From: JAYOEY01 sp038120295
Lineage (GTDB): Bacteria; Pseudomonadota; Alphaproteobacteria; MPNO01; UBA2964
Assembly: GCA_038120295.1 (NCBI GenBank)
Contig: JAYOLL010000003.1
Span: 62,001-126,000 of the forward strand
Direction: 5' to 3'
DNA: 64,000 nt
A program made the translations under genes and the position numbers. This document shows, in pieces, positions 26,374 to 37,375 of this stretch. The stretch's first letter is position 1. Every line of letters starts with the position of its first letter. The notes below the pieces were generated by a model, which ran no database searches, was not told the DNA's origin, and saw only the letters and a list, made by a program, of their open reading frames with translations.

Positions 26374-29300
26374 CTATTCCGCTGCCTTGCGGCCCGCGCC
26401 GGGCTTGCCGTAGCCGCCGCCGCCCGGCGTTTCGATCACAAACACGTCGCCAGCCTCGACCTCGACCGAGTCGGTGCCTTTGAGCGCCGTTACCGAACCG
26501 TCGGTGCGTTCGACATAGTTGCGCCCGACTGTCCCCGGCCCGCCGCCGGCCATTCCGTATGGCGGTATTTCGCGGTGGCCCGACAGGATTGAGGCGGTCA
26601 TGGCCTCGCGGAACCGCACGCGCCGGATAACCCCGTCGCCGCCGCGATGCTGGCCTTTGCCGCCCGAGCCTCGCCGGAGCGAGAAACTTTCCAGCAGGAC
26701 CGGGAAGCGCCATTCGAGGATTTCCGGATCGGTCAGGCGCGTGTTGGTCATGTTGGTGTGGACGCCGTCGGTGCCGTCGTAATCCGGCCCCGCGCCCGAT
26801 CCGCCGCAGATCGTTTCGTAATACTGGTGATTGTCGTTGCCGAAGGTGAAATTGTTCATCGTACCCTGCGCCGCGCCCATTATGCCGAGCGCGCCGAACA
26901 GCGCGTCCGTGATGGCCTGCGAGGTCTCTACGTTGCCGGCGACCACGGCGGCCGGGTAGGTCGGGTTCAGCATGCAGCCTTCCGGAATGACGATGTCGAG
27001 CGGCTTGAGACAGCCCGCATTGAGCGGAATGTCATCATCCACCAGCGTCCGGAACACGTAGAGCGTAGCGGCGACGCAGATCGCTGACGGCGCATTGAAA
27101 TTGTTGGGCTGCTGGTCCGACGTTCCGGTGAAGTCGATCCGTGCGCTTCGCGCACTTTTGTCGACGGTTAGCGCGACGTTGATCTTTGCGCCGTAGTCGG
27201 TTGAGTATTCGAAATTGCCATCGGACAGCGCGTCGATCACGCGGCGCACCGATTCCTCGGCATTGTCCTGAACGTGCTGCATATACGCCTTCACCACGTC
27301 GAGCCCGAAATGCTCGACCATGCGGTGAAGTTCCTGCACGCCCTTTTCGTTGGCCGCGATCTGCGCTTTCAGATCGCCGAGATTGTGGTGGAAATTGCGC
27401 GTCGGGTATTTGTGGCTGGAAAACAGCGCTTCCGTTTCGGCTTCCAGCAGGTTGCCTTCGGCGACCAGCTGGAAATTGTCGATCAGGATGCCTTCCTCCT
27501 CGATATGTTTCGAGTAGGGCGGAACCGAACCCGGCGTGATCCCGCCGATCTCCGCGTGATGGCCGCGCGAGGCGACATAGAACAGAACCTCGTCCCTGTC
27601 CGCTTCGAAAACCGGCGTGATGACCGTGACGTCCGGCAGATGCGTACCGCCGTTATAAGGCGTGTTCAGCATGTAGACGTCGCCGCGCTTCATGCGACCT
27701 GCGCGCTCGCGCGCGACCGTTTTAACGCTTTCGCTCATCGAGCCCAGATGCACAGGGATGTGTGGCGCGTTGGCGACAAGGTCTCCCTGTGTATCGAAGA
27801 TTGCGCAGGAGAAATCGAGGCGTTCCTTGATGTTCACCGAATAGGAGGTGTTCTGCAGCACGCCGCCCATCTGCTCGGCGATCGACATGAACAAATTGTT
27901 GAACACCTCCAGCATCACCGGGTCGGCCTCCGTTCCAATGGCGACGCGCTTGGGCAGGGCTACGACGCGCGTCAGGATCAGATGGTCGTGTTTTGTGACC
28001 TCGGCACGCCAGCCGGGTTCGACGACAGTCGTTGCGTTCGCTTCCTTCAGGATCGCCGGTCCGTCGACGCGGCAGCCGGGTTTCATCGCCTCGCGGTCGT
28101 AGACCGGCGTGTCGTGAGTTTCTTCGGCGGAGAACATCGAAACGGTGGCGAGCGGGGCCGGAGCCGGAACATCCGTTTCCTCGCCGACGACCGGGTCTTC
28201 CAGCACTTCGCCGGCGCCGATCACCTCGACCGACAAAGCCTCGACGATATGACTCTTCTCCGGCGAGATGAATCCGAACTGCTGGCGATGCGCTTCCTCG
28301 AACCGGGAAACGATATCCGCCATCGCTCCGTAATCGATGACCAGCGCGGTGTCGGTGCCTTCATATCGCAGATGGGCCTTGCGGACGGCCTCGGTCCGAT
28401 CCGTGGCGACGCCCTGGCGTTCCATCTCCGACCGTCCGTCCGCTTCCATCTCCTCGAACGCGGCATCGAGTTCCGGAATCAGGGAGTCGGCGAGCGTTGC
28501 TTCGACCGCGCGCTCGCGCATCACCCGCTGATCGGCGAGTCCCATCCCGTAAGCAGACAGGACACCGGCGAACGGATGGACGAAGACGCGCTTCATGCCG
28601 AGCGAATCGGCTACTAGACAGGCATGCTGGCCGCCCGCTCCACCGAAGCAGGTGAGCGTGTATTCGGTCACATCGTAGCCTCGCTGGACCGAGATCTGCT
28701 TGATCGCGTTGGCCATGTTCTCGACCGCGATCTTGAGGAACCCGTCTGCGACCTCTTCCGGCGTGCGTCTGTCGCCAGTGTCCTGTTCGATCTGTTGCGC
28801 CAGCGCCGCAAACTTTTCGCGCACGATATCGGCGTCCATCGGCTGGTCGCCGTCCGGCCCGAACACGCGCGGGAAGAATTCGGGATTGATCTTGCCAACC
28901 ATCACGTTGGCGTCGGTTACCGCCAGCGGCCCGCCCCGCCGGTAACAGGCCGGACCGGGGTTGGCGCCCGCAGAATCGGGCCCGACGCGATAGCGCGCTC
29001 CGTCAAAATGCAGGATAGACCCGCCGCCAGCCGCGACCGTGTGAATACGCATCATCGGCGCCCGCATGCGGACGCCGGCGACGAGTGTCTCGAAAGCGCG
29101 TTCGTATTCGCCGTCGTAATGCGCGACATCGGTGGACGTACCGCCCATGTCGAAGCCGATGATCTGGGTAAAGCCGGCCATCGCCGCCGTGCGTGCAGCG
29201 CCGACGATTCCGCCCGCGGGACCGGACAGGATCGAATCCTTGCCCTGGAAGAAGCGCGCATCGGTCAGCCCGCCATTGGACTGCATAAACATCAGGCGCA

Positions 29301-30006
29301 CGTCTCCGAGGCTGCCGGCCACCTGATCGACATAGCGCCTCAGGATGGGCGAAACATAGGCATCGACGACCGTGGTATCGCCCCGCCCGACCAGCTTCAT
29401 CAGCGGGCTGACTTCATGGCTGACCGAAATCTGGGTAAAGCCGATTTCGTGGGCGATTTCGGCCACCCGGGCTTCATGATCGTGATAGCGGTAACCATGC
29501 ATGAACACGATCGCGACCGAGCGGATGCCGTCGTCGAATGCCGTCTGCAGCGTTGCGCGGGCGCCGGCCTCGTCGACCGGTGTAAGCTCTTCGCCCTCGG
29601 CCGTGTAACGCTCTTCGATCTCGACCACGCGTTCGTAGAGAAGTTCGGGCAGCTCTATCCGGCGGGCGAAGATGTTCGGGCGGTTCTGATAACCGATGCG
29701 AAGCTGGTCGGCGAAACCCTTCGTGATGGCAAGCACCGTACGGTCGCCCTTGCGCTCCAGCAGCGCGTTGGTCGCAACCGTGGTGCCCATCTTGACCGCG
29801 TCGATGGCCTCGTCGGGGATCGGTGTCGCCTGATCGATTCCCATCAGGTCGCGGATACCCTGAATCGCGGCATCCGGATAACGTTCCGGGTTTTCGGAAA
29901 GGAGCTTGTAGGCCGTCAGAGACCCGTCGGGCCTGCGTCCCACGATATCGGTGAACGTTCCGCCCCGGTCTACCCAGAATTGCCAGCCTGCACCGCCGTC
30001 AGTCAT
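26374..30006 (-). CDS. 5-oxoprolinase/hydantoinase-type hydrolase, fused HyuA-HyuB
   Basis: A 1210-residue ATP-dependent amidohydrolase of the OPLAH family, in which the HyuA-like half (residues 1 to about 690; VDRGGTFTDIVGR, GFDMGGTSTDVA, GGAGGQHACLVAD) and HyuB-like half (SIAEQMGGVLQNTSYSVN, APHIPVHLGSM, ETICGGSGAGP, GSGGKGQHRGG) are fused as in eukaryotic and many bacterial 5-oxoprolinases. It would open 5-oxoproline, a hydantoin or a similar lactam at the cost of ATP. Full length, no lesion seen. First gene of a two-gene operon with the racemase-fold enzyme. Confidence 0.9.
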   Translation of the reverse strand: MTDGGAGWQFWVDRGGTFTDIVGRRPDGSLTAYKLLSENPERYPDAAIQGIRDLMGIDQATPIPDEAIDAVKMGTTVATNALLERKGDRTVLAITKGFADQLRIGYQNRPNIFARRIELPELLYERVVEIEERYTAEGEELTPVDEAGARATLQTAFDDGIRSVAIVFMHGYRYHDHEARVAEIAHEIGFTQISVSHEVSPLMKLVGRGDTTVVDAYVSPILRRYVDQVAGSLGDVRLMFMQSNGGLTDARFFQGKDSILSGPAGGIVGAARTAAMAGFTQIIGFDMGGTSTDVAHYDGEYERAFETLVAGVRMRAPMMRIHTVAAGGGSILHFDGARYRVGPDSAGANPGPACYRRGGPLAVTDANVMVGKINPEFFPRVFGPDGDQPMDADIVREKFAALAQQIEQDTGDRRTPEEVADGFLKIAVENMANAIKQISVQRGYDVTEYTLTCFGGAGGQHACLVADSLGMKRVFVHPFAGVLSAYGMGLADQRVMRERAVEATLADSLIPELDAAFEEMEADGRSEMERQGVATDRTEAVRKAHLRYEGTDTALVIDYGAMADIVSRFEEAHRQQFGFISPEKSHIVEALSVEVIGAGEVLEDPVVGEETDVPAPAPLATVSMFSAEETHDTPVYDREAMKPGCRVDGPAILKEANATTVVEPGWRAEVTKHDHLILTRVVALPKRVAIGTEADPVMLEVFNNLFMSIAEQMGGVLQNTSYSVNIKERLDFSCAIFDTQGDLVANAPHIPVHLGSMSESVKTVARERAGRMKRGDVYMLNTPYNGGTHLPDVTVITPVFEADRDEVLFYVASRGHHAEIGGITPGSVPPYSKHIEEEGILIDNFQLVAEGNLLEAETEALFSSHKYPTRNFHHNLGDLKAQIAANEKGVQELHRMVEHFGLDVVKAYMQHVQDNAEESVRRVIDALSDGNFEYSTDYGAKINVALTVDKSARSARIDFTGTSDQQPNNFNAPSAICVAATLYVFRTLVDDDIPLNAGCLKPLDIVIPEGCMLNPTYPAAVVAGNVETSQAITDALFGALGIMGAAQGTMNNFTFGNDNHQYYETICGGSGAGPDYDGTDGVHTNMTNTRLTDPEILEWRFPVLLESFSLRRGSGGKGQHRGGDGVIRRVRFREAMTASILSGHREIPPYGMAGGGPGTVGRNYVERTDGSVTALKGTDSVEVEAGDVFVIETPGGGGYGKPGAGRKAAE

Positions 30007-30224
30007 TGATCGCTCCCAAACTCGATTTCGGGCAGTTTGTAGCTTATCCGGGCTCTCCCGAAAAGCAGTTGGCCGGGGTTTGTGGAGCGCGCCGGTGTAT
30101 GGCTCTGGGGACAGCGAGGTTCGTCAGCCGGGTCCACGTGGCTCGACACTGAATAGCGAATCGCGTATCGAGCTTATCATCCCGCCAGCGATGCAATAAC
30201 GGCGCCTCCGCTACCGAACGGATT

Positions 30225-31409
30225 ATGGAAGTTACAGTTCTCGCCGCTTTTGTCTTTGCCGCGCTGCTCGCCTGGGTCTGGCTCGCTCTTTTGCGGGGAG
30301 GATTCTGGTTGTGCGATCAGCGCTTGCCCGAATGCGGCGATCCCGGGAACGGCTGGCCTGCCGTGACGGCTGTTATTCCCGCGCGCGACGAGGCTGAATC
30401 GATCGCCGGGTCGATACGGTCCCTGGCGGATCAGGACTATCCCGGCGATCTCGCGATAGTCTTCGTCGACGACAACAGCAGTGATGGGACGGCGGGCGCG
30501 GCGCGCAAGGCGGAGCCGTCACGTCGCCTTGATATCGTCGACGGCGCGCCGCTGGCGGATGGGTGGACGGGAAAGCTCTGGGCAATGCATCAGGGCATTG
30601 CGCGCGCCGCCGAAGTTTCATCCGACGCGCAATACATCCTCCTGACCGATGCCGATATCGCCCACGGACGGGATGCCCTGCGGAGGCTTGTTGCGATGGC
30701 GGAGGCAAACGGTCTCGACCTCGCATCGCTGATGGTGCGTCTGCGCTGCGACAGCTTCTGGGAAAGATGGCTGATTCCGGCCTTCGTTTATTTCTTCCAG
30801 AAACTCTACCCGTTCCGGTGGGTCCAGAGCGGCAAGAGGCCCGCTGCAGCGGGGGGGTGCATGCTGGTTCGCCGCTCGGCGCTGGACCGCATCGGCGGGG
30901 TGGAATCGATCCGCGACTGCGTAATCGACGATTGCGCGTTGGCCGCGGAAATTGCGCGGAACGGGCGCATCTGGCTCGGGCTTGCCGAAACCAGCGCCAG
31001 CATCAGAGGTTATGACGGACTATCCGGCATCTGGAACATGGTCGCCCGCACCGCTTTCGTGCAGCTTCGCCATTCGTACCTGCAGCTCTCCGGGACTGTC
31101 CTAGGCATGGCGTTCCTCTACCTGTTGCCGCCAGCAGGGTTGATTACCGGTTTTGCAACAGGCGACGCGGCCGCCATGGCGTTCGGTGCGGCCGGATGCG
31201 GCCTCATGGCCGCGCTCTACGTGCCGATGCTCCAGCTCTACCGGCTTGCGGCGTGGCGATCCGCCTTTCTGCCGCTGGTCGCTCTGATTTACACGCTGAT
31301 GACGGTGTCATCGGCCTGGCGTCATTTATGCGGACGTGGCGGTACGTGGAAGGGGCGTTCCTACGAGGCGCCGACGCCTCCTTCCGCATCCCCTCCTGAA
31401 GGTCGATGA
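30225..31409 (+). CDS. hpnB: Hopanoid-associated glycosyltransferase HpnB
   Basis: A 394-residue membrane-anchored family-2 glycosyltransferase. One N-terminal TM helix, the GT-A fold with VIPARDEAESI, FVDDNSSDGT and LLTDADIAHG (DxD-like), the acceptor segment IDDCALA, then three or four C-terminal TM helices. This matches HpnB, found in hopanoid clusters. It overlaps hpnD by ATGA, so the two are coupled. It opens the hopanoid region. Confidence 0.85.
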   Translation: MEVTVLAAFVFAALLAWVWLALLRGGFWLCDQRLPECGDPGNGWPAVTAVIPARDEAESIAGSIRSLADQDYPGDLAIVFVDDNSSDGTAGAARKAEPSRRLDIVDGAPLADGWTGKLWAMHQGIARAAEVSSDAQYILLTDADIAHGRDALRRLVAMAEANGLDLASLMVRLRCDSFWERWLIPAFVYFFQKLYPFRWVQSGKRPAAAGGCMLVRRSALDRIGGVESIRDCVIDDCALAAEIARNGRIWLGLAETSASIRGYDGLSGIWNMVARTAFVQLRHSYLQLSGTVLGMAFLYLLPPAGLITGFATGDAAAMAFGAAGCGLMAALYVPMLQLYRLAAWRSAFLPLVALIYTLMTVSSAWRHLCGRGGTWKGRSYEAPTPPSASPPEGR

Positions 31410-32287
31410 CGCCGCCGCCGGATTTGCACTATGCTGCGCCCGCTATGAAACGTGAACAGGCTCTAGAGCACGTCACCAGCGTTGTGCGCGCCTCCGGCAC
31501 GTCCTTTTACTGGGCGATGCGTATGCTGCCGCGCCGCAAGCGCGACGCCATGTATGCGGTTTACGCATTTTGCCGGGAAGTGGATGACATAGCCGACGAT
31601 CCCGGTATGCAATCCGAAAAGCTCAACCGGCTCGGGGCCTGGCGGGTCGAAATCGAGCGGCTGTTCAACGGGCATCCGCAGGATCCGGTATCGCTGGCGC
31701 TCGCCGGGCCCGTTGCGGAGTTCAGCCTGCCCAAGCCGGTGTTTCTGGCCGTCATAGAAGGCATGGAAATCGATGCTGCGGACTCCGTGCGCATGCCGAC
31801 GCTCTCGGCCCTTGAGGCATATTGCGACCGGGTCGCCTGTGCGGTCGGTCGGCTGTCGAACCGGGTGTTCGGCATCGATGACGACCGCGGAGAATCTGTC
31901 GCTGTGGCGCTAGGCCAGGCGCTTCAGCTGACCAATATTCTGCGCGACCTGGCCGAAGACGCGGCGATTGATCGACTCTACGTTCCCAACGACATGCTCG
32001 CGGTCTACGACATTCCGCCAAATAGCGCGGTACGAGCGATCCGGCACCCCCGGTTTCCCGAGGTGTGCAACGAGCTGGCCGGCCTCGCCCGGCGGCGCTA
32101 TTCGGAAGCGGAAACGGCGCTGGCCGCCTGCGACAGGCGCACAATGCGTCCGGCGATCATGATGATGCAGAATTACAGCCGTATTCTGGATCAGCTTGTC
32201 GAACGAGGCTGGGAATCGCCTGAAAAGCCCGTTTCCCTTGGAAAATTACAAAAACTCTGGATTTTGGTGAGCTATGGGCTCATATGA
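31406..32287 (+). CDS. hpnD: Presqualene diphosphate synthase HpnD
   Basis: A 293-residue trans-isoprenyl diphosphate condensing enzyme. SFYWAMRMLPRRKRDAMYAVYAFCREVDDIADD holds the first Asp-rich motif, written here as FCREVDDIADD, and LTNILRDLAEDA the second. The FYWAMR/FCREVDD form identifies HpnD (farnesyl diphosphate to presqualene diphosphate) rather than HpnC. HpnC and HpnE, needed to reach squalene in the three-enzyme route, are not in the window. The ATG at 31406 overlaps the hpnB stop; Met14 (31445) is an alternative start. Confidence 0.88.
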   Translation: MTPPPDLHYAAPAMKREQALEHVTSVVRASGTSFYWAMRMLPRRKRDAMYAVYAFCREVDDIADDPGMQSEKLNRLGAWRVEIERLFNGHPQDPVSLALAGPVAEFSLPKPVFLAVIEGMEIDAADSVRMPTLSALEAYCDRVACAVGRLSNRVFGIDDDRGESVAVALGQALQLTNILRDLAEDAAIDRLYVPNDMLAVYDIPPNSAVRAIRHPRFPEVCNELAGLARRRYSEAETALAACDRRTMRPAIMMMQNYSRILDQLVERGWESPEKPVSLGKLQKLWILVSYGLI

Positions 32288-32444
32288 AGCCGACACAAGC
32301 TTCCGGCACCGTCACGAATTAGTAATATTTCCCGGTTTTTCATGTGAAGCTGTTGAATTTCCTTGTGATTCCCGGACATAAAAGGGCGGGTTTCCTCTAA
32401 CGGAAATACGGGCCAAATAAGACCGCGTCGTCGAGGGCAACCAG

Positions 32445-34433
32445 TTGGACAGTTCTGTTAGTCGGGTCTCATCCATGTTGAAATCGGGTTCAGTTGCGGT
32501 GGGGAGGGAATCTCCCGAAACCGCCCTTCTCGATTCCACGATTGAGGAGGTCGCGGGCTGTCTTGCGGACAGTCAGCGACCCGACGGCCATTGGGTCTAC
32601 GACCTCGAGGCGGATGCGACGATCCCCGCCGAATATGTTCTGCTCAACCATTATCTGGACGAGGTCGACGACGCGACCGAATGGAAACTCGCAAAGTATC
32701 TGCGGCGTATCCAGGATCTGGATGGGCATGGCGGATGGCCGCTGTTTCACGACGGCCCGTTCGATATGAGCGCTTCGGTCAAGGCCTATTATGCCCTGAA
32801 GCTGGTAGGCGACGATCCCGACGCGCCTCACATGCGCCAGGCGCGAGAGGCGATTCTGAAGAACGGCGGTGCGGCGAGATCGAACGTTTTTACGCGGATT
32901 TCCCTTGCTCTGTTCGGACAGGTGCCGTGGCGTGCCTGCCCGCTGATCCGGGTAGAAGTTCTTCTTGCGCCGGAACGGTCGCCGCTCAACATCATGGAAA
33001 AGGTGTCCTACTGGTCGCGCACCGTCATGGTGCCGCTGCTGGTGCTGCAGGCGCTCAAACCCGCTGCGAGCAACCCGAGCGGCGTTGGCATTGAAGAGCT
33101 TTTCACCGTGCCGCCCGAGGAGGAAAAGGGCTGGATGCAGAATCCCACCGGTCACTGGCTGGGGGATATCATGCTGGCGCTCGATAAGGTGGGCCGGCTG
33201 GTTGTGCCTTTCGTGCCGAAAGGCGCACAGCAAAAAGCCATCGACAAGGCGATGAGGTTCATCCGGGAACGGCTGAACGGCGAAGACGGGCTGGGCGGCA
33301 TCTTTCCGGCGATGGCCAACACGCTCATGGCGTTCAATGCGCTCGGCTATCCGCGCGACGACCCCAATTATGTAATCGCCCGGAAGGCGGTAGACGACCT
33401 GATCGTCGACGAAGGCGACAGCGCGTATGTCCAGCCCTGCGTTTCTCCGGTCTGGGATACGGCGCTTGCGGCCCATGCGCTGATGGAAGCTGGCCACCCC
33501 GGCGACGATCCGGTCATCAGCCGTGCCTCCAAATGGCTGGCCGAACGGCAGATACTCGACGTGAAGGGAGACTGGGCGGCCAATCGGCCGAACGTCCGTC
33601 CCGGCGGCTGGGCATTCCAGTACCGTAACGATTACTACCCCGATGTCGACGACACCGCAGCGGTCGTGATGGCGCTCGATCGCGCTGGAGAACTGTCGCT
33701 GCGAGAATCCGTTGCGCGCGGCGCCGAGTGGGTGATTGGCATGCAGAGCGCCCAGGGCGGCTGGGGCGCCTTCGACGCCGACAACGAATATTACTGGCTG
33801 GAGCACATTCCGTTCGCCGACCATGGCGCGCTTCTGGATCCGGCGACCGCCGACGTGAGCGCGCGCTGCATCTCGATGCTCGCGCAACTTGGCTATGACC
33901 GGGAGCATCCGGTCATGAAGAAGGGGCTTACCTATCTGCGCCGGGAACAGGAGAAGGACGGCTCCTGGTTCGGGCGCTGGGGCACCAACTATATTTACGG
34001 CACCTGGTCGGCGCTCTGCGCCCTGAATGCGGCGGGCGAAGACATGGGTGCGCCGCATATCCGCAAGGCCGTTGACTGGCTGGTCGCGCAGCAGCGCGAG
34101 GACGGCGGCTGGGGCGAGGACTGCACGACCTACTGGCAGGGCCATAAAGGCGAGTCCACGGTATCCACCCCGTCCCAGACGGCGTGGGCGCTGCTTGCCC
34201 TGATGGCCGCGGGCGAAGTCGAAAACGACGCTGTAAAGCGTGGGATCGACTGGCTCCTGAATGCGCCGCGCGACGGCGCCGAGTGGGAAGAGGAATATTA
34301 CAACGCTGTCGGGTTCCCACGCGTATTCTACCTCCGCTATCACGGCTACTGCGCGTATTTCCCGCTCTGGGCGCTGGCGCGATACCGCAATCTCAAGACC
34401 ACCAATTCGCAGCGCCCCGTCTTCGGGCTCTGA
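32445..34433 (+). CDS. shc: Squalene-hopene cyclase
   Basis: A 662-residue class II triterpene cyclase making hopene/hopanol from squalene at the inner membrane. The catalytic DVDDTA is at residues 400-405, and several QW-type repeats (QRPDGHWVYDLEAD, AQGGWGAFD, QEKDGSWFGRWG, QREDGGWGED) are visible, with C-terminal FYLRYHGY. Length is normal. The start is TTG at 32445; ATG 32475 would shorten the protein by ten residues. The 157 bases before it hold no gene and probably a promoter, separating it from hpnD. Confidence 0.93.
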   Translation: MDSSVSRVSSMLKSGSVAVGRESPETALLDSTIEEVAGCLADSQRPDGHWVYDLEADATIPAEYVLLNHYLDEVDDATEWKLAKYLRRIQDLDGHGGWPLFHDGPFDMSASVKAYYALKLVGDDPDAPHMRQAREAILKNGGAARSNVFTRISLALFGQVPWRACPLIRVEVLLAPERSPLNIMEKVSYWSRTVMVPLLVLQALKPAASNPSGVGIEELFTVPPEEEKGWMQNPTGHWLGDIMLALDKVGRLVVPFVPKGAQQKAIDKAMRFIRERLNGEDGLGGIFPAMANTLMAFNALGYPRDDPNYVIARKAVDDLIVDEGDSAYVQPCVSPVWDTALAAHALMEAGHPGDDPVISRASKWLAERQILDVKGDWAANRPNVRPGGWAFQYRNDYYPDVDDTAAVVMALDRAGELSLRESVARGAEWVIGMQSAQGGWGAFDADNEYYWLEHIPFADHGALLDPATADVSARCISMLAQLGYDREHPVMKKGLTYLRREQEKDGSWFGRWGTNYIYGTWSALCALNAAGEDMGAPHIRKAVDWLVAQQREDGGWGEDCTTYWQGHKGESTVSTPSQTAWALLALMAAGEVENDAVKRGIDWLLNAPRDGAEWEEEYYNAVGFPRVFYLRYHGYCAYFPLWALARYRNLKTTNSQRPVFGL

Positions 34434-35091
34434 ACGGGGAACGGTGTCTGACTCCCGGCCGCCCATTGGCGTCGTAACGGGATCTCAGCGCGAGCGCGCG
34501 TCGCTGGCAGCCGTTATGCCGCAAATGGACGTTAGATGCTCGGGCGCGCGACCCGACCGCGCGGCTTTTCTGGCTGCCCAGTTCGTCGAGGGCGGCTGCG
34601 AGGCGCTTCTGAGCATCGGTCTTGCCGGCGGGCTGGACCCCGTGCTGAAGCCGGGCGACCTGATTGTCTCCAGTACCATCATCGAGCCGGATGGGAAGAA
34701 AGTGCCGTCAGACGCGATATGGCGTGACAATGTCGTCGACAGGCTGGATCGCGCCCGCATCGATTACCGCATCGGCCCGATGCTCGGCGCAGACGAACTC
34801 GTACGGTCTCCTGCGGCCAAGCAGTCGTACTTTAGCACGACCGGGGCGCTGGCGGTCGATATGGAGAGCCACGCTGTCATGCGGGTAGCCAAAGCGGCTG
34901 GGATTCCCGCCATCGCAATTCGAGCCGTGGCGGACCGGTCTGACGACGAACTGCCCGAGACGGCCGCATACGCGCTAACCGTCAACGGGGGCGTTGCCTT
35001 TTTTTCTATTCTCAGCGGATTGATGCGACGGCCATCGGACCTGGGGGGAATGCTGATGCTGGCGCGGCGCAGTGCGCAGGGATTCGCAGCC

Positions 35092-36228
<1,137 letters not shown>

Positions 36229-36381
36229 ATGGACCTCTCTTTCATCGGCGCAACGTAATCGCAACCGGAGGCCCCCGCAAGAATCTCCGCCGTCGCGCCT
36301 TGAATTCCACAAGTGGGGTTTCCGGGGCGTAAGGAAAAGCCCTAATGTCGGACAAACGATTATGGACCGGGATTCGAAGAC

Positions 36382-37374
36382 ATGACTGTGCTCGTTACCG
36401 GGGCGACCGGGTTTGTCGGCTCGGCCGTTGCGCGGCGGCTTCTTGCCGACGACGTACCGGTGCGCGTCCTTGTGCGACCGTCCAGCGATCTCGCCAATGT
36501 CGAAGGGCTGACGGTAGAATGTGCTGTTGGAGACCTGAACGACCCCGCTTCCCTGCGAGATGCCTGCAAGGGGTGTTCGGCGCTGTTTCATGTCGCTGCC
36601 GATTACCGACTGTGGACGCGCGACCCCGAGACGATGCTGGCGATCAATGTCGACGGATCGCGCAGCCTGATTCGGGCGGCGATGGAGGCTGGCGTCGAAA
36701 AGATCGTCTACACCTCGTCGGTGGCTGCGCTGGGCAATACAGGAACCGGCGCGGCGGCCGACGAATCCACGCCCGTAACGCTCGATGACATGATCGGTAC
36801 GTACAAGCGGTCGAAATTCATTGCCGAGGAAGCTGTCCGGCAATTGATCGCAGACGAAGCAGCCCCGGTTGTCATCGTCAACCCGTCCGCACCGGTCGGC
36901 CCGCGCGATATCAAGCCGACGCCGACGGGACGCATGATCGTCGAGGCCGCTGCCGGGCGCATGCCGGCCTTCGTCGATACCGGGCTCAATGTGGTCCATG
37001 TCGACGACGTGGCCGAGGGGCATTTCCTGGCCTGGAGGAAGGGCCGCGTAGGAGAGCGCTATATCGTCGGCGGACAGAACATGACGCTGGCTGAAATCCT
37101 TGCCGAAATCGCGCAGATATGCGGGCGGAAGCCGCCGACGGTCAGAATTCCGAGGCTAGCCATCATGCCCATTGCCGCCATGGCGGAGGCATGGACTCGG
37201 CTGACCGGCGGAGAAGAGCCGTTCGTGACGATCGACGGTCTGAAGATGGCGAAAAAGAAGATGTACTATTCGTCGGCGAAAGCAGAACAGGAACTGGGCT
37301 ACGAAGCGCGACCGGTAAACGAGGCCTTCGTCGACGCGATTTCCTGGTTCCGCGATAACGGGTATCTCGACTGA
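36382..37374 (+). CDS. hpnA: Hopanoid-associated sugar epimerase HpnA
   Basis: A 330-residue extended short-chain dehydrogenase. The Rossmann motif is GATGFVGSAVA, the catalytic Tyr-Lys pair is in TYKRSKFIAEEA, with TSSVAALG for the catalytic Ser region and NPSAPVGPRD after it. The NPSAPVGPRDIKPTPTG segment is typical of HpnA. It is divergent from hpnH (promoters in the 153 bases between them) and is followed after one base by the nucleotidyltransferase gene. Confidence 0.88.
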   Translation: MTVLVTGATGFVGSAVARRLLADDVPVRVLVRPSSDLANVEGLTVECAVGDLNDPASLRDACKGCSALFHVAADYRLWTRDPETMLAINVDGSRSLIRAAMEAGVEKIVYTSSVAALGNTGTGAAADESTPVTLDDMIGTYKRSKFIAEEAVRQLIADEAAPVVIVNPSAPVGPRDIKPTPTGRMIVEAAAGRMPAFVDTGLNVVHVDDVAEGHFLAWRKGRVGERYIVGGQNMTLAEILAEIAQICGRKPPTVRIPRLAIMPIAAMAEAWTRLTGGEEPFVTIDGLKMAKKKMYYSSAKAEQELGYEARPVNEAFVDAISWFRDNGYLD

Positions 37375-37375
37375 C

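Noticed and set aside
27274..30009. Two long open frames (447 and 461 codons) antisense to the oxoprolinase gene
   Set aside because: They are shadows of a confidently identified 1210-residue enzyme and encode His/Arg-rich text with no recognisable fold.
32490..34466. 658-codon open frame antisense to squalene-hopene cyclase
   Set aside because: It mirrors the high-GC codon bias of shc, has no ribosome site and its translation is rich in Arg, Gly and Ala without domain motifs; shc on the other strand is unmistakable.
36229..37023. N-terminal extension of the hpnH frame
   Set aside because: The open frame continues upstream but lies antisense to hpnA and shows no similarity to HpnH, whose usual N-terminus starts at GTG 36228.
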